From NCBI RefSeq assembly GCF_014084105.1, contig NZ_CP048289.1, forward strand, positions 4,845,922 to 4,909,921: a stretch of 64,000 bases of DNA, written 5' to 3'. The position numbers and the translations under genes were made by a program. Below are positions 30,634 through 38,256 of this stretch, in pieces (position 1 is the stretch's first letter; the number at the start of each line of letters is the position of its first letter). Below the pieces are notes generated by a model. That model did not search any database and had not been told where the DNA came from. It saw only the letters and a list, made by a program, of their open reading frames with translations. Source of the DNA: Streptacidiphilus sp. P02-A3a. Lineage in GTDB: Bacteria; Actinomycetota; Actinomycetes; Streptomycetales; Streptomycetaceae.

Positions 30634-31788
30634 TCAGCGGAACGCGAACCCGAGCAGGTCGAGTCCGGGTGCGGTGGTGATGGGCTCCGGGACCAGGTTG
30701 TCCTTGTGGACGAACCGCCGCAGGTAGCCGGCGCCCTCGGTGCCGCCGGACCCCGCCATCCCCGGCAGGTAGCGCCGACCGAAGCCGTAGTGCCTGCCGC
30801 GCCAGGTCAGCAGGGTCCGTTCGACCTCGGCGAGCGCCTCGGTCAGCCTCGGGTCCCCCGCCTCGCGCACCGCGTCGCCCAGCGGACGCACGGACCGCAG
30901 CGGCGGCATCGTCAACTGGTGCAGGTGGTCGAACTTCGAGTACGCCTCCACCTTGCGCGCGTCGTAGCCGTAGAGCACCAGTTCCATCATGTGGTAGTTC
31001 AGCGACTGGACGGCACTGGCCTCACCGGTGGCGTCGCGGAACCTCAGGAAGAGATCCGGGGTGAGCGTCTTGAGCACGTGGAAGATGTGGTTGGGCAGTT
31101 CCGCGCACTGGGCCAGCTGCGCCATCAGCGCGTACGCCTGGTCGTCCCCGCGGCCGATGGACGTCCGGGCCCGCACGGTGAAGTAGCGGATCAGGTAGAA
31201 GGCCAACTCGCATGCCTGCACGGCCCGCAGGAACATGTTCTCGTGGTGGTCGCCCGAGGCCAGGAAGCCGGAGCAGCGGGTCAGCACCGATGCCTGCCAG
31301 CGGGCCAGCGCGTCGTCGCGGGCCCGGTCGATGATCTCGGCCGCGGTCGTGTCGCCGCCGGTCTCCACCAGCAGTCGCCCGACCTGCTCGCGCAGCGCCT
31401 CCAGCCGCAGCAGCCGCTCCTCGGTGTTGTCGGCCTCGGTGAGTTGCGCGGCGGCGCGGCGCTCGACCGCGTCCAGGTCGGCCAGCGTCGCCTCCAGGGC
31501 CAGCACCGCGCCGGCCACCGGCTCGGTCTGGTGCAGGTCCAGGTACCACGCGTGGACGTGCAGGTTGGCGTAGCGGTAGTACTGCGGGATGGGTTCGCGG
31601 CTGAACGAGCGGGTCAGCAGCCGCATCACCTCGCTCTCGGCGGTCTGCTCGGCGTACGCCTCCTCGTAGAGCTTGGCCAGCAGGTCGTGGTCGCTGTCGG
31701 TCAGCGCCTGTCGGCCCGACCGCTCTTGGAGCCGGGCGACCTCGTCGCACCGTCTCGGAAACTGTAAGGACGCCAGTTCGGCTTTCAT
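30634..31788 (-). CDS. Divergent tryptophan-2,3-dioxygenase-like heme enzyme
   Basis: The 384-residue protein is all-helical. Its C-terminal half matches the tryptophan dioxygenase superfamily: FLRFRDATGEASAVQSLNYH corresponds to the FR..SGFQS..YR region, and LTWRGRHYGFGRRYL followed by MAGSGGTEGAGYLRRF corresponds to the heme-ligand His and the GTGGS..YLR substrate loop. The N-terminal HDE...HQ.sELW motif of true TDO is not conserved, and the protein is about 100 residues longer. The superfamily includes kynurenine-forming TDO and also MarE and PrnB, so the reaction could be ring cleavage, mono-oxygenation or rearrangement of an indole. It is the last gene of the methyltransferase, mini-ORF and dioxygenase-like operon, with GGGGG 4 bases before the ATG. 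Confidence 0.75.
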   Translation of the reverse strand: MKAELASLQFPRRCDEVARLQERSGRQALTDSDHDLLAKLYEEAYAEQTAESEVMRLLTRSFSREPIPQYYRYANLHVHAWYLDLHQTEPVAGAVLALEATLADLDAVERRAAAQLTEADNTEERLLRLEALREQVGRLLVETGGDTTAAEIIDRARDDALARWQASVLTRCSGFLASGDHHENMFLRAVQACELAFYLIRYFTVRARTSIGRGDDQAYALMAQLAQCAELPNHIFHVLKTLTPDLFLRFRDATGEASAVQSLNYHMMELVLYGYDARKVEAYSKFDHLHQLTMPPLRSVRPLGDAVREAGDPRLTEALAEVERTLLTWRGRHYGFGRRYLPGMAGSGGTEGAGYLRRFVHKDNLVPEPITTAPGLDLLGFAFR

Positions 31789-31807
31789 GTAACCCCCAGG
31801 GCTGCGC

Positions 31808-31840
31808 TCAGAACCACGGGTCGCCGTCGACCCGCGGCAT
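31808..31840 (-). CDS. Possible 10-residue mini-ORF between methyltransferase and dioxygenase-like genes
   Basis: ATG at 31840 starts MPRVDGDPWF and ends with TGA at 31808. The AGAGGTGA formed by the last codons of the methyltransferase gene lies about 9 bases upstream, a good ribosome site and a setting for translational coupling. The ORF ends 19 bases before the ATG of the dioxygenase-like gene. It contains a single Trp at the next-to-last position. Ultra-short precursor genes next to modifying enzymes exist (the pentapeptide of biarylitides), so a peptide substrate is possible, but a chance ORF of this length is also likely. Confidence 0.3.
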   Translation of the reverse strand: MPRVDGDPWF

Positions 31841-31846
31841 GCCGTT

Positions 31847-32845
31847 TCACCTCTTGAACCCGATGACCAGTTGCTTGTCCTGAGTGGACCGGTGCACTTC
31901 GCAGTCGGTGAAGCCCGCGCTCTCCAGCAGGCCGATGTACTCCGCGGCGGTGCGGTGCCGGCCCTTCGCCTCGACGTGCATCGACAGGTTCATCACCGCC
32001 GTGGGCAGCGGTCCGCGCCGGTCGTCGTCGAACAGGCGGTCCATGATCAGGACCCGGCCGCCGTCGGCGCACGCGCGGTGCGCCTTGCGCAACAGCTCCA
32101 GGCCGGTCTCGTCGGTCCAGCCGGAGAGGATGTAGCCGAACGCGACGCACTCGGTCGGCGGGAACTCGTCGTGGTGGAAGTCGCCCGCGGCGAAGTCCAA
32201 CCGGCCCTGCAGGCCGTACTTCTCGACGGTGTCGGCCACGTACGGGCCGACCTCCGGCAGCTCGTACACGGTGGCGCGCAGGCCGGGTGTCGCCTCCAGC
32301 GCGGCCACGCAGAAGGGGCCGCTGGCGCCGCCGATGTCCACCAGGTGCCGGACCCGCTCCAGCCCGGCCATGGGCACCAGTTCGCGGGAGACGTCGTAGG
32401 TGAGCTGCCACATGGCCGCCAGGAACTCCTCCGTGAGCTTCGGAGTCCGGTACATGACGTCGAACGGGGCCGGCAGGGCGGCGTCCACCGCCGACTTGCC
32501 GTCCGTCAGGTAGGAGTCCAGTTGCGGCAGTCGGCCGAGCGTGCTGTTCATCACGTGGTTGAGGAAGCCGCCGACGGAGCGCGCGCTGCGCGGGTCGAGG
32601 AAGGGAGCCGTCTGCGCGGGCAGGCGGTACGCGCCGTGCTCGTTCTGCTCGATGACGCCGAAGGAGTCGAGCAGGACCAGCAGCCGGTCCAGGGTCTCCT
32701 CGTCGAGCCCGAGCTCGGTGGCGATCTTGCTGGTGGGCGCTTCCTGGGTGGCGAGAAAACCGAAAACGCCGTGTTTGTCCGCCAAATGGATGGCAGTGGT
32801 GGCATACACGCCATAAACGGCCTTTTCCAACGCTCTGGGCAGCAT
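31847..32845 (-). CDS. O-methyltransferase-fold SAM enzyme lacking the usual catalytic His
   Basis: The 332-residue protein has the plant-type/actinobacterial O-methyltransferase layout (Pfam family 2): an N-terminal winged-helix dimerisation domain (ATELGLDEETLDRLLVLLDS), then a Rossmann SAM domain with HLVDIGGASGPFCVAALEA and LDFAAGDFHHDEFP. Where the family normally has xLHDWxDE, this protein has YILSGWTDET, so the base His and the next Asp are Ser-Gly. C-methyltransferases of this fold, such as MppJ acting on phenylpyruvate, are a possible comparison, but MppJ keeps metal ligands there. ATG 32845 has GGAG upstream. The neighbours suggest an aromatic amino acid-derived substrate. It could also be a non-methylating homologue. 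Confidence 0.8.
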   Translation of the reverse strand: MLPRALEKAVYGVYATTAIHLADKHGVFGFLATQEAPTSKIATELGLDEETLDRLLVLLDSFGVIEQNEHGAYRLPAQTAPFLDPRSARSVGGFLNHVMNSTLGRLPQLDSYLTDGKSAVDAALPAPFDVMYRTPKLTEEFLAAMWQLTYDVSRELVPMAGLERVRHLVDIGGASGPFCVAALEATPGLRATVYELPEVGPYVADTVEKYGLQGRLDFAAGDFHHDEFPPTECVAFGYILSGWTDETGLELLRKAHRACADGGRVLIMDRLFDDDRRGPLPTAVMNLSMHVEAKGRHRTAAEYIGLLESAGFTDCEVHRSTQDKQLVIGFKR

Positions 32846-33615
32846 CACGCAATCTCCACATCGTCTCCACGGGCGGGTCACACAAAGTCGCGATGCGAGC
32901 TGAATTCGTACCCGTCTTTCGCGCCGCGGAGGAGCGGCACGCAGAGGACTGGAGTGCTCGGCCGCGACTGGGAAGTCCAGCCCTTTCGAATTACGCGAGA
33001 CGAAGCTATGCGCGGCCCGTGAGCGCCCTCAAGGAAGTTGCCTCGTCGTTCAAGGACCAGCGCCGGGACCCGCGCTGACCGGCGGCGACGGCAGTGCCAT
33101 TACACGAAAGCGACTGCCTCGCGGAAGGAGTTTCACCGCTGCGGAAAACAACGGCGGCGAAACCGCCGACAGCGATGACACGGATCTGATGGCCTGTCAT
33201 CATAGCTGTGGCAAACCATGGCATACTGCATCACGATGCCCCGCGGAGCGCCGCAGCGGGGAGCGCCGGGGCGGCGGTGACGTGGACGAATGACGCGAAG
33301 TTCGCCGACATTGGAGTGCCATATATCGCGGGCGTCCCGCTTGTCAACAAGAGAGCGGTGTGGTGATCGTTACGTGGAAGAATTATCACGGTCCCCTTAT
33401 GAGGATCCTCACGGTCGGCTTAGGGTCTTGGTCAGTAACGGTCAACTGGGGCCGCTGGTCGGGGGACAGCTCGGATCGGCTTGGGATGTGCGCCGCAGTG
33501 CCACCCATGGGCGCTTCCCAGGCACTGGACCGTCGGGCGCGTGCCGTCGCCCGGCGGATCGTAGTCACGCCGAGATGCCAGCCCACCAGCATTGACGTGT
33601 GTGGGAGACGGGGAC
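32846..33615. other. Intergenic promoter region between methyltransferase and ArsR-like regulator
   Basis: This 770-base divergent gap is less GC-rich than its surroundings, mainly between 33090 and 33450. Short open frames occur on both strands but none has a good ribosome site with coding bias. One, from 33360 on the plus strand, is Trp-rich (MVIVTWKN...NWGRW), which is probably chance. The region must hold the promoters of the methyltransferase operon and of the regulator. Confidence 0.5.
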
Positions 33616-34509
33616 TTGAGAATCCACTTCACGGTTGACGACCTCGCGCAATCACGTATGATCGACAGTTTAGGACCTGTCACGGAAGGCGCATTCGCGC
33701 TGAAGCAGTTCGGCAGGCAGGGCAGCGCCGGCTTCCACGGCTGGCGCAAGAACGTCCGGGAGCAGCTCGGGACCCGGGTCGCCGAGGTCGAGTTGCTCGC
33801 CGACCGGTACGACGTAAGGCAGTTGCTTCCGCTGCTCAGGTTGCATCCGGGCAGCAGTCAGGACGCGGCCGACGAGCGGACCCGGCAGCGGGTACGGGCC
33901 ACGTTGCTCAAATTCTGTCAGGTGGCCGTACTGCCGCACTGGCAGCAGACACGAGATCACACGGCCGCGGTACGGGACGCGTGCGGCCGGATCGGCATCG
34001 CCAACGGAATGCACGCCCTGCTGGACAACCTCCACCCGCGGGTGAACTGGAAGGCGCCGGTCCTGGAGGTGGCCGGTGACCTGGACCGCGATGTGTACCT
34101 CAACGGGCGCGGGCTGGTGCTGTGCCCGTCGCTGTTCCTGGCCGACCGGGCGTGCATGGTCCTGGAGGACGTCCAGGGGATCGGGGTGCCCATCCTGGTC
34201 TTCTCGGTGCCGGTGGACTCGGCGACCGAGACCGAGTTCTGGGGGCGCAGCCAGGGCGGTGAGCAGGCGTTGAGTGCCCTGGTCGGGCACACCCGCGCGG
34301 CCGCGCTGCAGATGCTCTCGGAGAACTGCACCACCGGTGAGCTCTCGCAGCGGCTGAACATCTCGCTGGCGGGTGCCAGCAAGCACGCCACGGTGCTGCG
34401 CAAGGCGGGGCTGGTCACCACGGCCCGCAGGCGCAACACGGCGCTGCACTCGCTGACGCCGCTCGGCGTGGCGCTGCTGCGGCAGCAGCATTCGACCAGG
34501 GCGTCGTAG
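33616..34509 (+). CDS. ArsR-like winged-helix transcriptional regulator
   Basis: The product of about 297 residues has a long N-terminal domain starting LRIHFTVDDLAQSR, typical of a group of actinomycete regulators, and a C-terminal ArsR-type winged helix: TTGELSQRLNISLAGASKHAT then LRKAGLVTTARRRNTALHSL. TTG 33616 is preferred because GGAG lies 8 bases upstream and the family normally begins close to LRIHF. It is followed 69 bases later by the MbtH gene, so the two are probably co-transcribed and the protein is a candidate cluster regulator. Confidence 0.75.
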   Translation: MRIHFTVDDLAQSRMIDSLGPVTEGAFALKQFGRQGSAGFHGWRKNVREQLGTRVAEVELLADRYDVRQLLPLLRLHPGSSQDAADERTRQRVRATLLKFCQVAVLPHWQQTRDHTAAVRDACGRIGIANGMHALLDNLHPRVNWKAPVLEVAGDLDRDVYLNGRGLVLCPSLFLADRACMVLEDVQGIGVPILVFSVPVDSATETEFWGRSQGGEQALSALVGHTRAAALQMLSENCTTGELSQRLNISLAGASKHATVLRKAGLVTTARRRNTALHSLTPLGVALLRQQHSTRAS

Positions 34510-34578
34510 GCCCGGCGCGACCGCGGGCCACCGGCGGCTGAACCCACGGACCGACCACAACCCACGAAGGGCGAGACG

Positions 34579-34794
34579 ATGAGCACCAATCCGTTCGAGG
34601 ACCCGGACAGCACGTACCGTGTGCTGGTCAACGACGAGGGCCAGCACTCCCTTTGGCCCTCCTTCGCCGAGACGCCGGCGGGCTGGACGACGGTTCTGGC
34701 CGAGACCGACCGGCAGTCGGCGCTCGACTACGTCGAGGCGCACTGGACCGACCTTCGGCCCAGAAGCCTGGTGGCGGTGATGGACCAGCGCTAG
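34579..34794 (+). CDS. MbtH-like protein, adenylation-domain partner
   Basis: The 71-residue protein carries the MbtH signature: [24 protein letters not shown], then PAGW, then [15 protein letters not shown], with the three conserved Trp. MbtH proteins bind the N-terminal subdomain of adenylation domains and are needed for their folding or activity. Being the only one in the window, it should serve both synthetases at 11182-26139. GGGCGAG lies upstream of ATG 34579. Confidence 0.96.
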   Translation: MSTNPFEDPDSTYRVLVNDEGQHSLWPSFAETPAGWTTVLAETDRQSALDYVEAHWTDLRPRSLVAVMDQR

Positions 34795-35249
34795 TCGCGC
34801 GCTCCCGCCGGAACGCGGTCCGGCGGGGGCCAGGTGCACCACAGGCGTGCCCTCGGGTGGGCAGAGCAGGGCTCCGGCATGAGTCCTGCCCTTCCGGCGC
34901 GGGGGCACCGCCCATGTCCGGGCCCGGTTCGCGCGGCCTGGCGCACGGTGCTGAGTGTTCGTCAACTCTGGTTTCCCGTACGACAGATGGGTCATCCGGT
35001 GCTTGTCCGCCGGATGGGGATATACCCAGCGATACCGGGTTCTTACAACCAGGACTACCGCGCGGCGCGGTGGTGCGGTGCTTCACTGGAAGCACACCAC
35101 AGCACGCCGCGGTCCCCGGTCGGCTTCCCCCGTACGGCTGACCGGTCGCGGTTCCCCAACGGCACGGGGAGGCCGCGAAGGCCGGTCCGCGCGGGGTCCG
35201 CCGACCCCGCGCGGACCGGTTCCCCGGTCGGCCGCCATCGCACGTCGCG
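34795..35249. other. Intergenic region between convergent MbtH and flavin reductase genes
   Basis: There is no credible gene in this 455-base gap; open frames lack ribosome sites and codon bias. A terminator hairpin lies at 35182-35219. Confidence 0.55.
35182..35219. terminator. Perfect 17-bp hairpin with CGCC loop
   Basis: Arms 35182-35198 and 35203-35219 are exactly complementary with a 4-base loop. It lies 31 bases beyond the stop of the flavin reductase gene and should end that operon; it may also end the MbtH transcript. Confidence 0.85.
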
Positions 35250-35801
35250 TCAGCGGACCGGCCAGGACGAGTACGTGCGCAGTCCGTACAGCAGTGGCGA
35301 CCGGTCGGCCGCCACCGGGTGCGTGATCCGGTAGGCCTCGCCGAAGACCACGGTGTGGTCGCCGACGCGGACCGTCCCGCTGATCCGGCAGTCGGCGATC
35401 GCGTGCGCGTCGTCGGCCAGGTGCGGGCCGGCGGCCTGCGGATCGCAGGACCAGCGCACCAGGTCGAACCGGTGGGGGGCGCCGGAGGCGAACAGGTCCG
35501 CGGTCGCCCTGGCCCGGGCGTGCAGCAGGTTCACCGCGAAGGTCGAGCGGCGCAGCATGGCCGCCAGGGTGGGGCTGCCCTCGCGCAGGCATACCAGCAG
35601 GGTCGGCGGTTCCACCGCGACGCTGCACACCGACGAGCAGGTCATCCCCCAGGTCCGGCCGTCGAGGTCGGCGGCGGTCACGATGGCCACCCCGGTGGGG
35701 AAGGTCGACATCAGGGACCGGAACTGTGCGGCAGGGACCGCCGTCACCGTGGTGGAGCCCCCCAGGACGCCGTCCTCCACGCTGTAATCCGTCATGGTCA
35801 C
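35250..35801 (-). CDS. Flavin reductase (HpaC/SsuE-like, flavin_reduct domain)
   Basis: The 183-residue protein shows the flavin-reductase-like fold: FRSLMSTFPTGVAIVTAADL, GMTCSSVCSVAVEPPTLLVCL, FAVNLL and the late HTVVFGEAYRIT strand. It would reduce FAD or FMN with NAD(P)H and supply FADH2 to the halogenase, whose gene ends 103 bases upstream on the same strand. The start is GTG 35801 or ATG 35795, with GGAAGGCGG upstream. Confidence 0.9.
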   Translation of the reverse strand: MTMTDYSVEDGVLGGSTTVTAVPAAQFRSLMSTFPTGVAIVTAADLDGRTWGMTCSSVCSVAVEPPTLLVCLREGSPTLAAMLRRSTFAVNLLHARARATADLFASGAPHRFDLVRWSCDPQAAGPHLADDAHAIADCRISGTVRVGDHTVVFGEAYRITHPVAADRSPLLYGLRTYSSWPVR

Positions 35802-35904
35802 CCGCCGCCTTCCAGTACCGGGGCCGCCACCCTCCAGCGGCGTGGCGAACTTCGTTCGAGCAGGGTGTGGCAGGGGCCGGCCCTGGCCGCGGACTCGGCG
35901 GTGT

Positions 35905-37488
35905 TCACCGCGTGGTGCCGGCCTTCCGCTGCGCCGGCGGCAGGCCGTGCAGGTGGGCGAAGTACTCGTACTGGCTGGGGAGCTTCTCGACCAGGGCGGC
36001 CGCCTGGTCGGCCACCAGCCGGAACTCGCGGTCGGCCGCGGTGCCGTCGAGCAGGCCCAGTACCGGCAGCGGCTGCACCGGCAGGCCGCCCATGCCCAGG
36101 ATGATCGCCCGGTAGGAGTACGACTCGAAGCCGTGGTAGTGCGGGTAGAGGGAGTTCTGGTCGGGCAGCTTGACCTTCCACTGCTCCAGGCGCTCGGCCA
36201 GGCCGTCGGGGATCTCCCGGGTCTTGGTGTCGCGCCAGTACTGGTTGTCGGTGCGGCGCGAGGCGTACCAGTGCAGCACCATGAACTCCCGCAGGCCGTC
36301 CATGACGTGCGCGGCCTGCAGGTTGTAGGTCCTGCGCAGTCCCTCGTCGGTGGCCTCCTGGCCCACGGGGAAGTTCTTGACCAGCTGCTCGATGCCGTTT
36401 TGGATGATGAAGATGCCGGTGGACTCCAGCGGTTCGACGAACCCGTTGGACAGGCCGATCGCCACGCAGTTCTTCACCCAGGCGCGCTCGCTGCGGCCGA
36501 TGCGCATCTTGATGTGGTTGGCGGTGGCGTTGTCCGCCGCGGGACCGACGAACTCGCGCAGCTTGCGCTCGGCCTCGTCGGGGGTGGAGTACTCGCTGGC
36601 GTACACGTAGCCGGTGCCGAGCCGCTCGAACAGCGGGATCGTCCAGATCCAGCCCGCGTCCGTGGCGGTCGCGGTGGTGGCCGGGCGGATGCCGTGCACG
36701 GCCATGTCCACCGGCACCCGCAGGGCCACCGCGCTGTCGTTGGGCAGGTGGTTCTGGAACGAGATGAACGGCTCCTGGAGCGCCTTGTTCACCAGCAGGC
36801 TGCGGAAGCCCGTGCAGTCGATGTAGAGGTCGCCGGAGACGTCGCCGTGTTCGCGGGTGCGGACGTGGTCGATCGCGCCCTGGTCGTCCAGGGCGACGTC
36901 CACCACGTCGTCCAGGACGTGCCGGACCCCGCGCGCCACGCCGTAGCGGGTGAGGAACTTCGCCAGCAGCGCCGCGTCGAAGTGGTACGCGTAGGGGAAC
37001 TGGGTGTTCTGTTCGGTCAGTGTGGTGCGCTGGTCGTCACCCCGCTCGAAGGTGCTGTCGAAGAGCGAGCCGTCCAGGTAGCGCGGCGAGCTCTGCGCGT
37101 CGCACATCGAGGCGATCAGGAAGGAGTCCCGGTCGAACTGCCCGGTCGGCTTCTTCTGCACCCACCAGTCGGTCAGCGGGAAGCCGTCGACCACCCGGTT
37201 GCGTTCGAACGGGTGGTAGAAGACGTGCCCCGGCTCGCGCCAGCCCTCGAACCTGACGGCCGTCTTGTACGTTCCGTGGCACTCCGGCATCCACTCGCGC
37301 TCGTCCAGGCCAAGATAGTTGAAGAAGTGCCGGATGGTGCTGAAGGTGGCCTCCCCCACCCCGAGCGCGGGCACGTTCTTCGACTCGACCAAGGTCACCG
37401 CCACCCGGTCGCCGAATGCCGCCGTCAGATAGGACGCCGTCATCCAGCCTGCTGTACCGCCACCGACGATCACCACGCTGCTGACCAT
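35905..37488 (-). CDS. Flavin-dependent tryptophan halogenase
   Basis: The 527-residue length and motifs fit the PrnA/RebH family. FAD binding: VVIVGGGTAGWMTA. Halogenase signature: GWIWTIP. The catalytic Lys lies in HGTYKTAVRF, and the conserved Glu is in SNGFVEPLESTGIF. These enzymes make HOCl from FADH2, O2 and chloride and route it past the Lys to the indole of free tryptophan. Regioselectivity cannot be told from the sequence by eye. With the adjoining flavin reductase and the TDO-like enzyme, the set resembles the taromycin genes that make chlorokynurenine from chlorotryptophan; that is an analogy only. A conserved short peptide motif lies 56-106 bases upstream. Confidence 0.95.
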   Translation of the reverse strand: MVSSVVIVGGGTAGWMTASYLTAAFGDRVAVTLVESKNVPALGVGEATFSTIRHFFNYLGLDEREWMPECHGTYKTAVRFEGWREPGHVFYHPFERNRVVDGFPLTDWWVQKKPTGQFDRDSFLIASMCDAQSSPRYLDGSLFDSTFERGDDQRTTLTEQNTQFPYAYHFDAALLAKFLTRYGVARGVRHVLDDVVDVALDDQGAIDHVRTREHGDVSGDLYIDCTGFRSLLVNKALQEPFISFQNHLPNDSAVALRVPVDMAVHGIRPATTATATDAGWIWTIPLFERLGTGYVYASEYSTPDEAERKLREFVGPAADNATANHIKMRIGRSERAWVKNCVAIGLSNGFVEPLESTGIFIIQNGIEQLVKNFPVGQEATDEGLRRTYNLQAAHVMDGLREFMVLHWYASRRTDNQYWRDTKTREIPDGLAERLEQWKVKLPDQNSLYPHYHGFESYSYRAIILGMGGLPVQPLPVLGLLDGTAADREFRLVADQAAALVEKLPSQYEYFAHLHGLPPAQRKAGTTR

Positions 37489-37543
37489 GTAGTAGGCCCC
37501 TTTGTTGGTTGCTGGCGAACCTGTCGGGTCGAGCCTCTCGGAA

Positions 37544-37594
37544 TCACCGGCGCGCGGCCATGTCCTTGACCGATGGGTGAAATTGGGCGGTCAG
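37544..37594 (-). other. Short conserved peptide motif, copy 1 (TAQFHPSVKDMAARR)
   Basis: Between the response regulator stop and the halogenase start, one frame reads T-A-Q-F-H-P-S-V-K-D-M-A-A-R-R and stops at 37544. A second copy lies at 40851-40898. Over 37 bases the two differ at five positions, and all but one are synonymous in this frame. No ATG or GTG starts copy 1; a CTG overlapping the regulator's TGA (CTGA) is the only possible start. It could be a short coupled peptide, the relic of a gene end, or a DNA/RNA element (GACCG...CGGTC inverted repeat). Confidence 0.4.
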
Positions 37595-38256
37595 GAACGC
37601 AGGAACGTCAGCACGGCCAGCACCCGGCGGTGGCCGTCGCCCTCGGACAGGCCGAGCTTGAGGAAGATGCTGCCGATGCTCTTGGCGACGGTGGGTTGGC
37701 TGACGTGCAGCGCCGCCGCGATGTCGGCGTTCATCCGGCCCTCGGCCATCAGCCCCAGCACCGCCCGCTCCCGCGAGGTGAGCCGGCCCAGCGGCTCGTT
37801 CATCTGCCGGCGCCGCAGCATCAGCCGGACCACCTCCGGGTCGATGACGGTGCCGCCCGCGGCGACGGACTCCACCACCTCCAGGAACTCGGCCACCCCG
37901 CCGATCCGGTCCTTCAGCAGGTAGCCGAGGCCGCCGCGGGAGTGCTCGCCGGACTCCAGCAGCTCGCAGGCGTAGGCCGTCGCGGCGTACTGCGTGAGCA
38001 CCAGGACCGCCAGGTCCGGGTAGCGGCCGCGCAGTTCCATCGCCGACCGCAGGCCGTCGTCGTTGAAGTCCGGCGGCATCCGCACGTCGGTCACCACGAT
38101 GTCGGGCCGGTGCTCCTCGACCGCCTTGATCAGGTCACGGCTGTCGCCGACCGCGGCCACCGCCCGGTGCCCGAACCGCTCCAGCAGTTCGACCAGTCCC
38201 TCGCGCAGCAGGACGGCGTCCTCGGCGAGCACTATCCGCAATCGGGTGTTCGCCAT
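37591..38256 (-). CDS. NarL/LuxR-family response regulator
   Basis: The 221-residue protein has a receiver domain with the acidic pair in VLAEDAVLLREGL, the phospho-acceptor Asp in DIVVTDVRMP, Thr in VLVLTQY and Lys in GYLLKDR. The C-terminal LuxR helix-turn-helix is LTSRERAVLGLMAEGRMNADIAAAL, then QPTVAKSIGSIFLKL. Its start overlaps the end of the histidine kinase gene by 25 bases, so the two form one system. The position between the halogenase and the hydroxylase suggests that it regulates the cluster. Confidence 0.93.
   Translation of the reverse strand: MANTRLRIVLAEDAVLLREGLVELLERFGHRAVAAVGDSRDLIKAVEEHRPDIVVTDVRMPPDFNDDGLRSAMELRGRYPDLAVLVLTQYAATAYACELLESGEHSRGGLGYLLKDRIGGVAEFLEVVESVAAGGTVIDPEVVRLMLRRRQMNEPLGRLTSRERAVLGLMAEGRMNADIAAALHVSQPTVAKSIGSIFLKLGLSEGDGHRRVLAVLTFLRS

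Noticed and set aside
30598..30640. CCGGTT/CCGGCT tandem units as a functional repeat
   Set aside because: This is only a short low-complexity run next to a stop codon; no protein or regulator relation is visible.
33360..33638. Trp-rich short frame that could be a Trp attenuator leader
   Set aside because: The Trp codons are scattered, there is no terminator/antiterminator pair and the next gene is a regulator, not a Trp gene.
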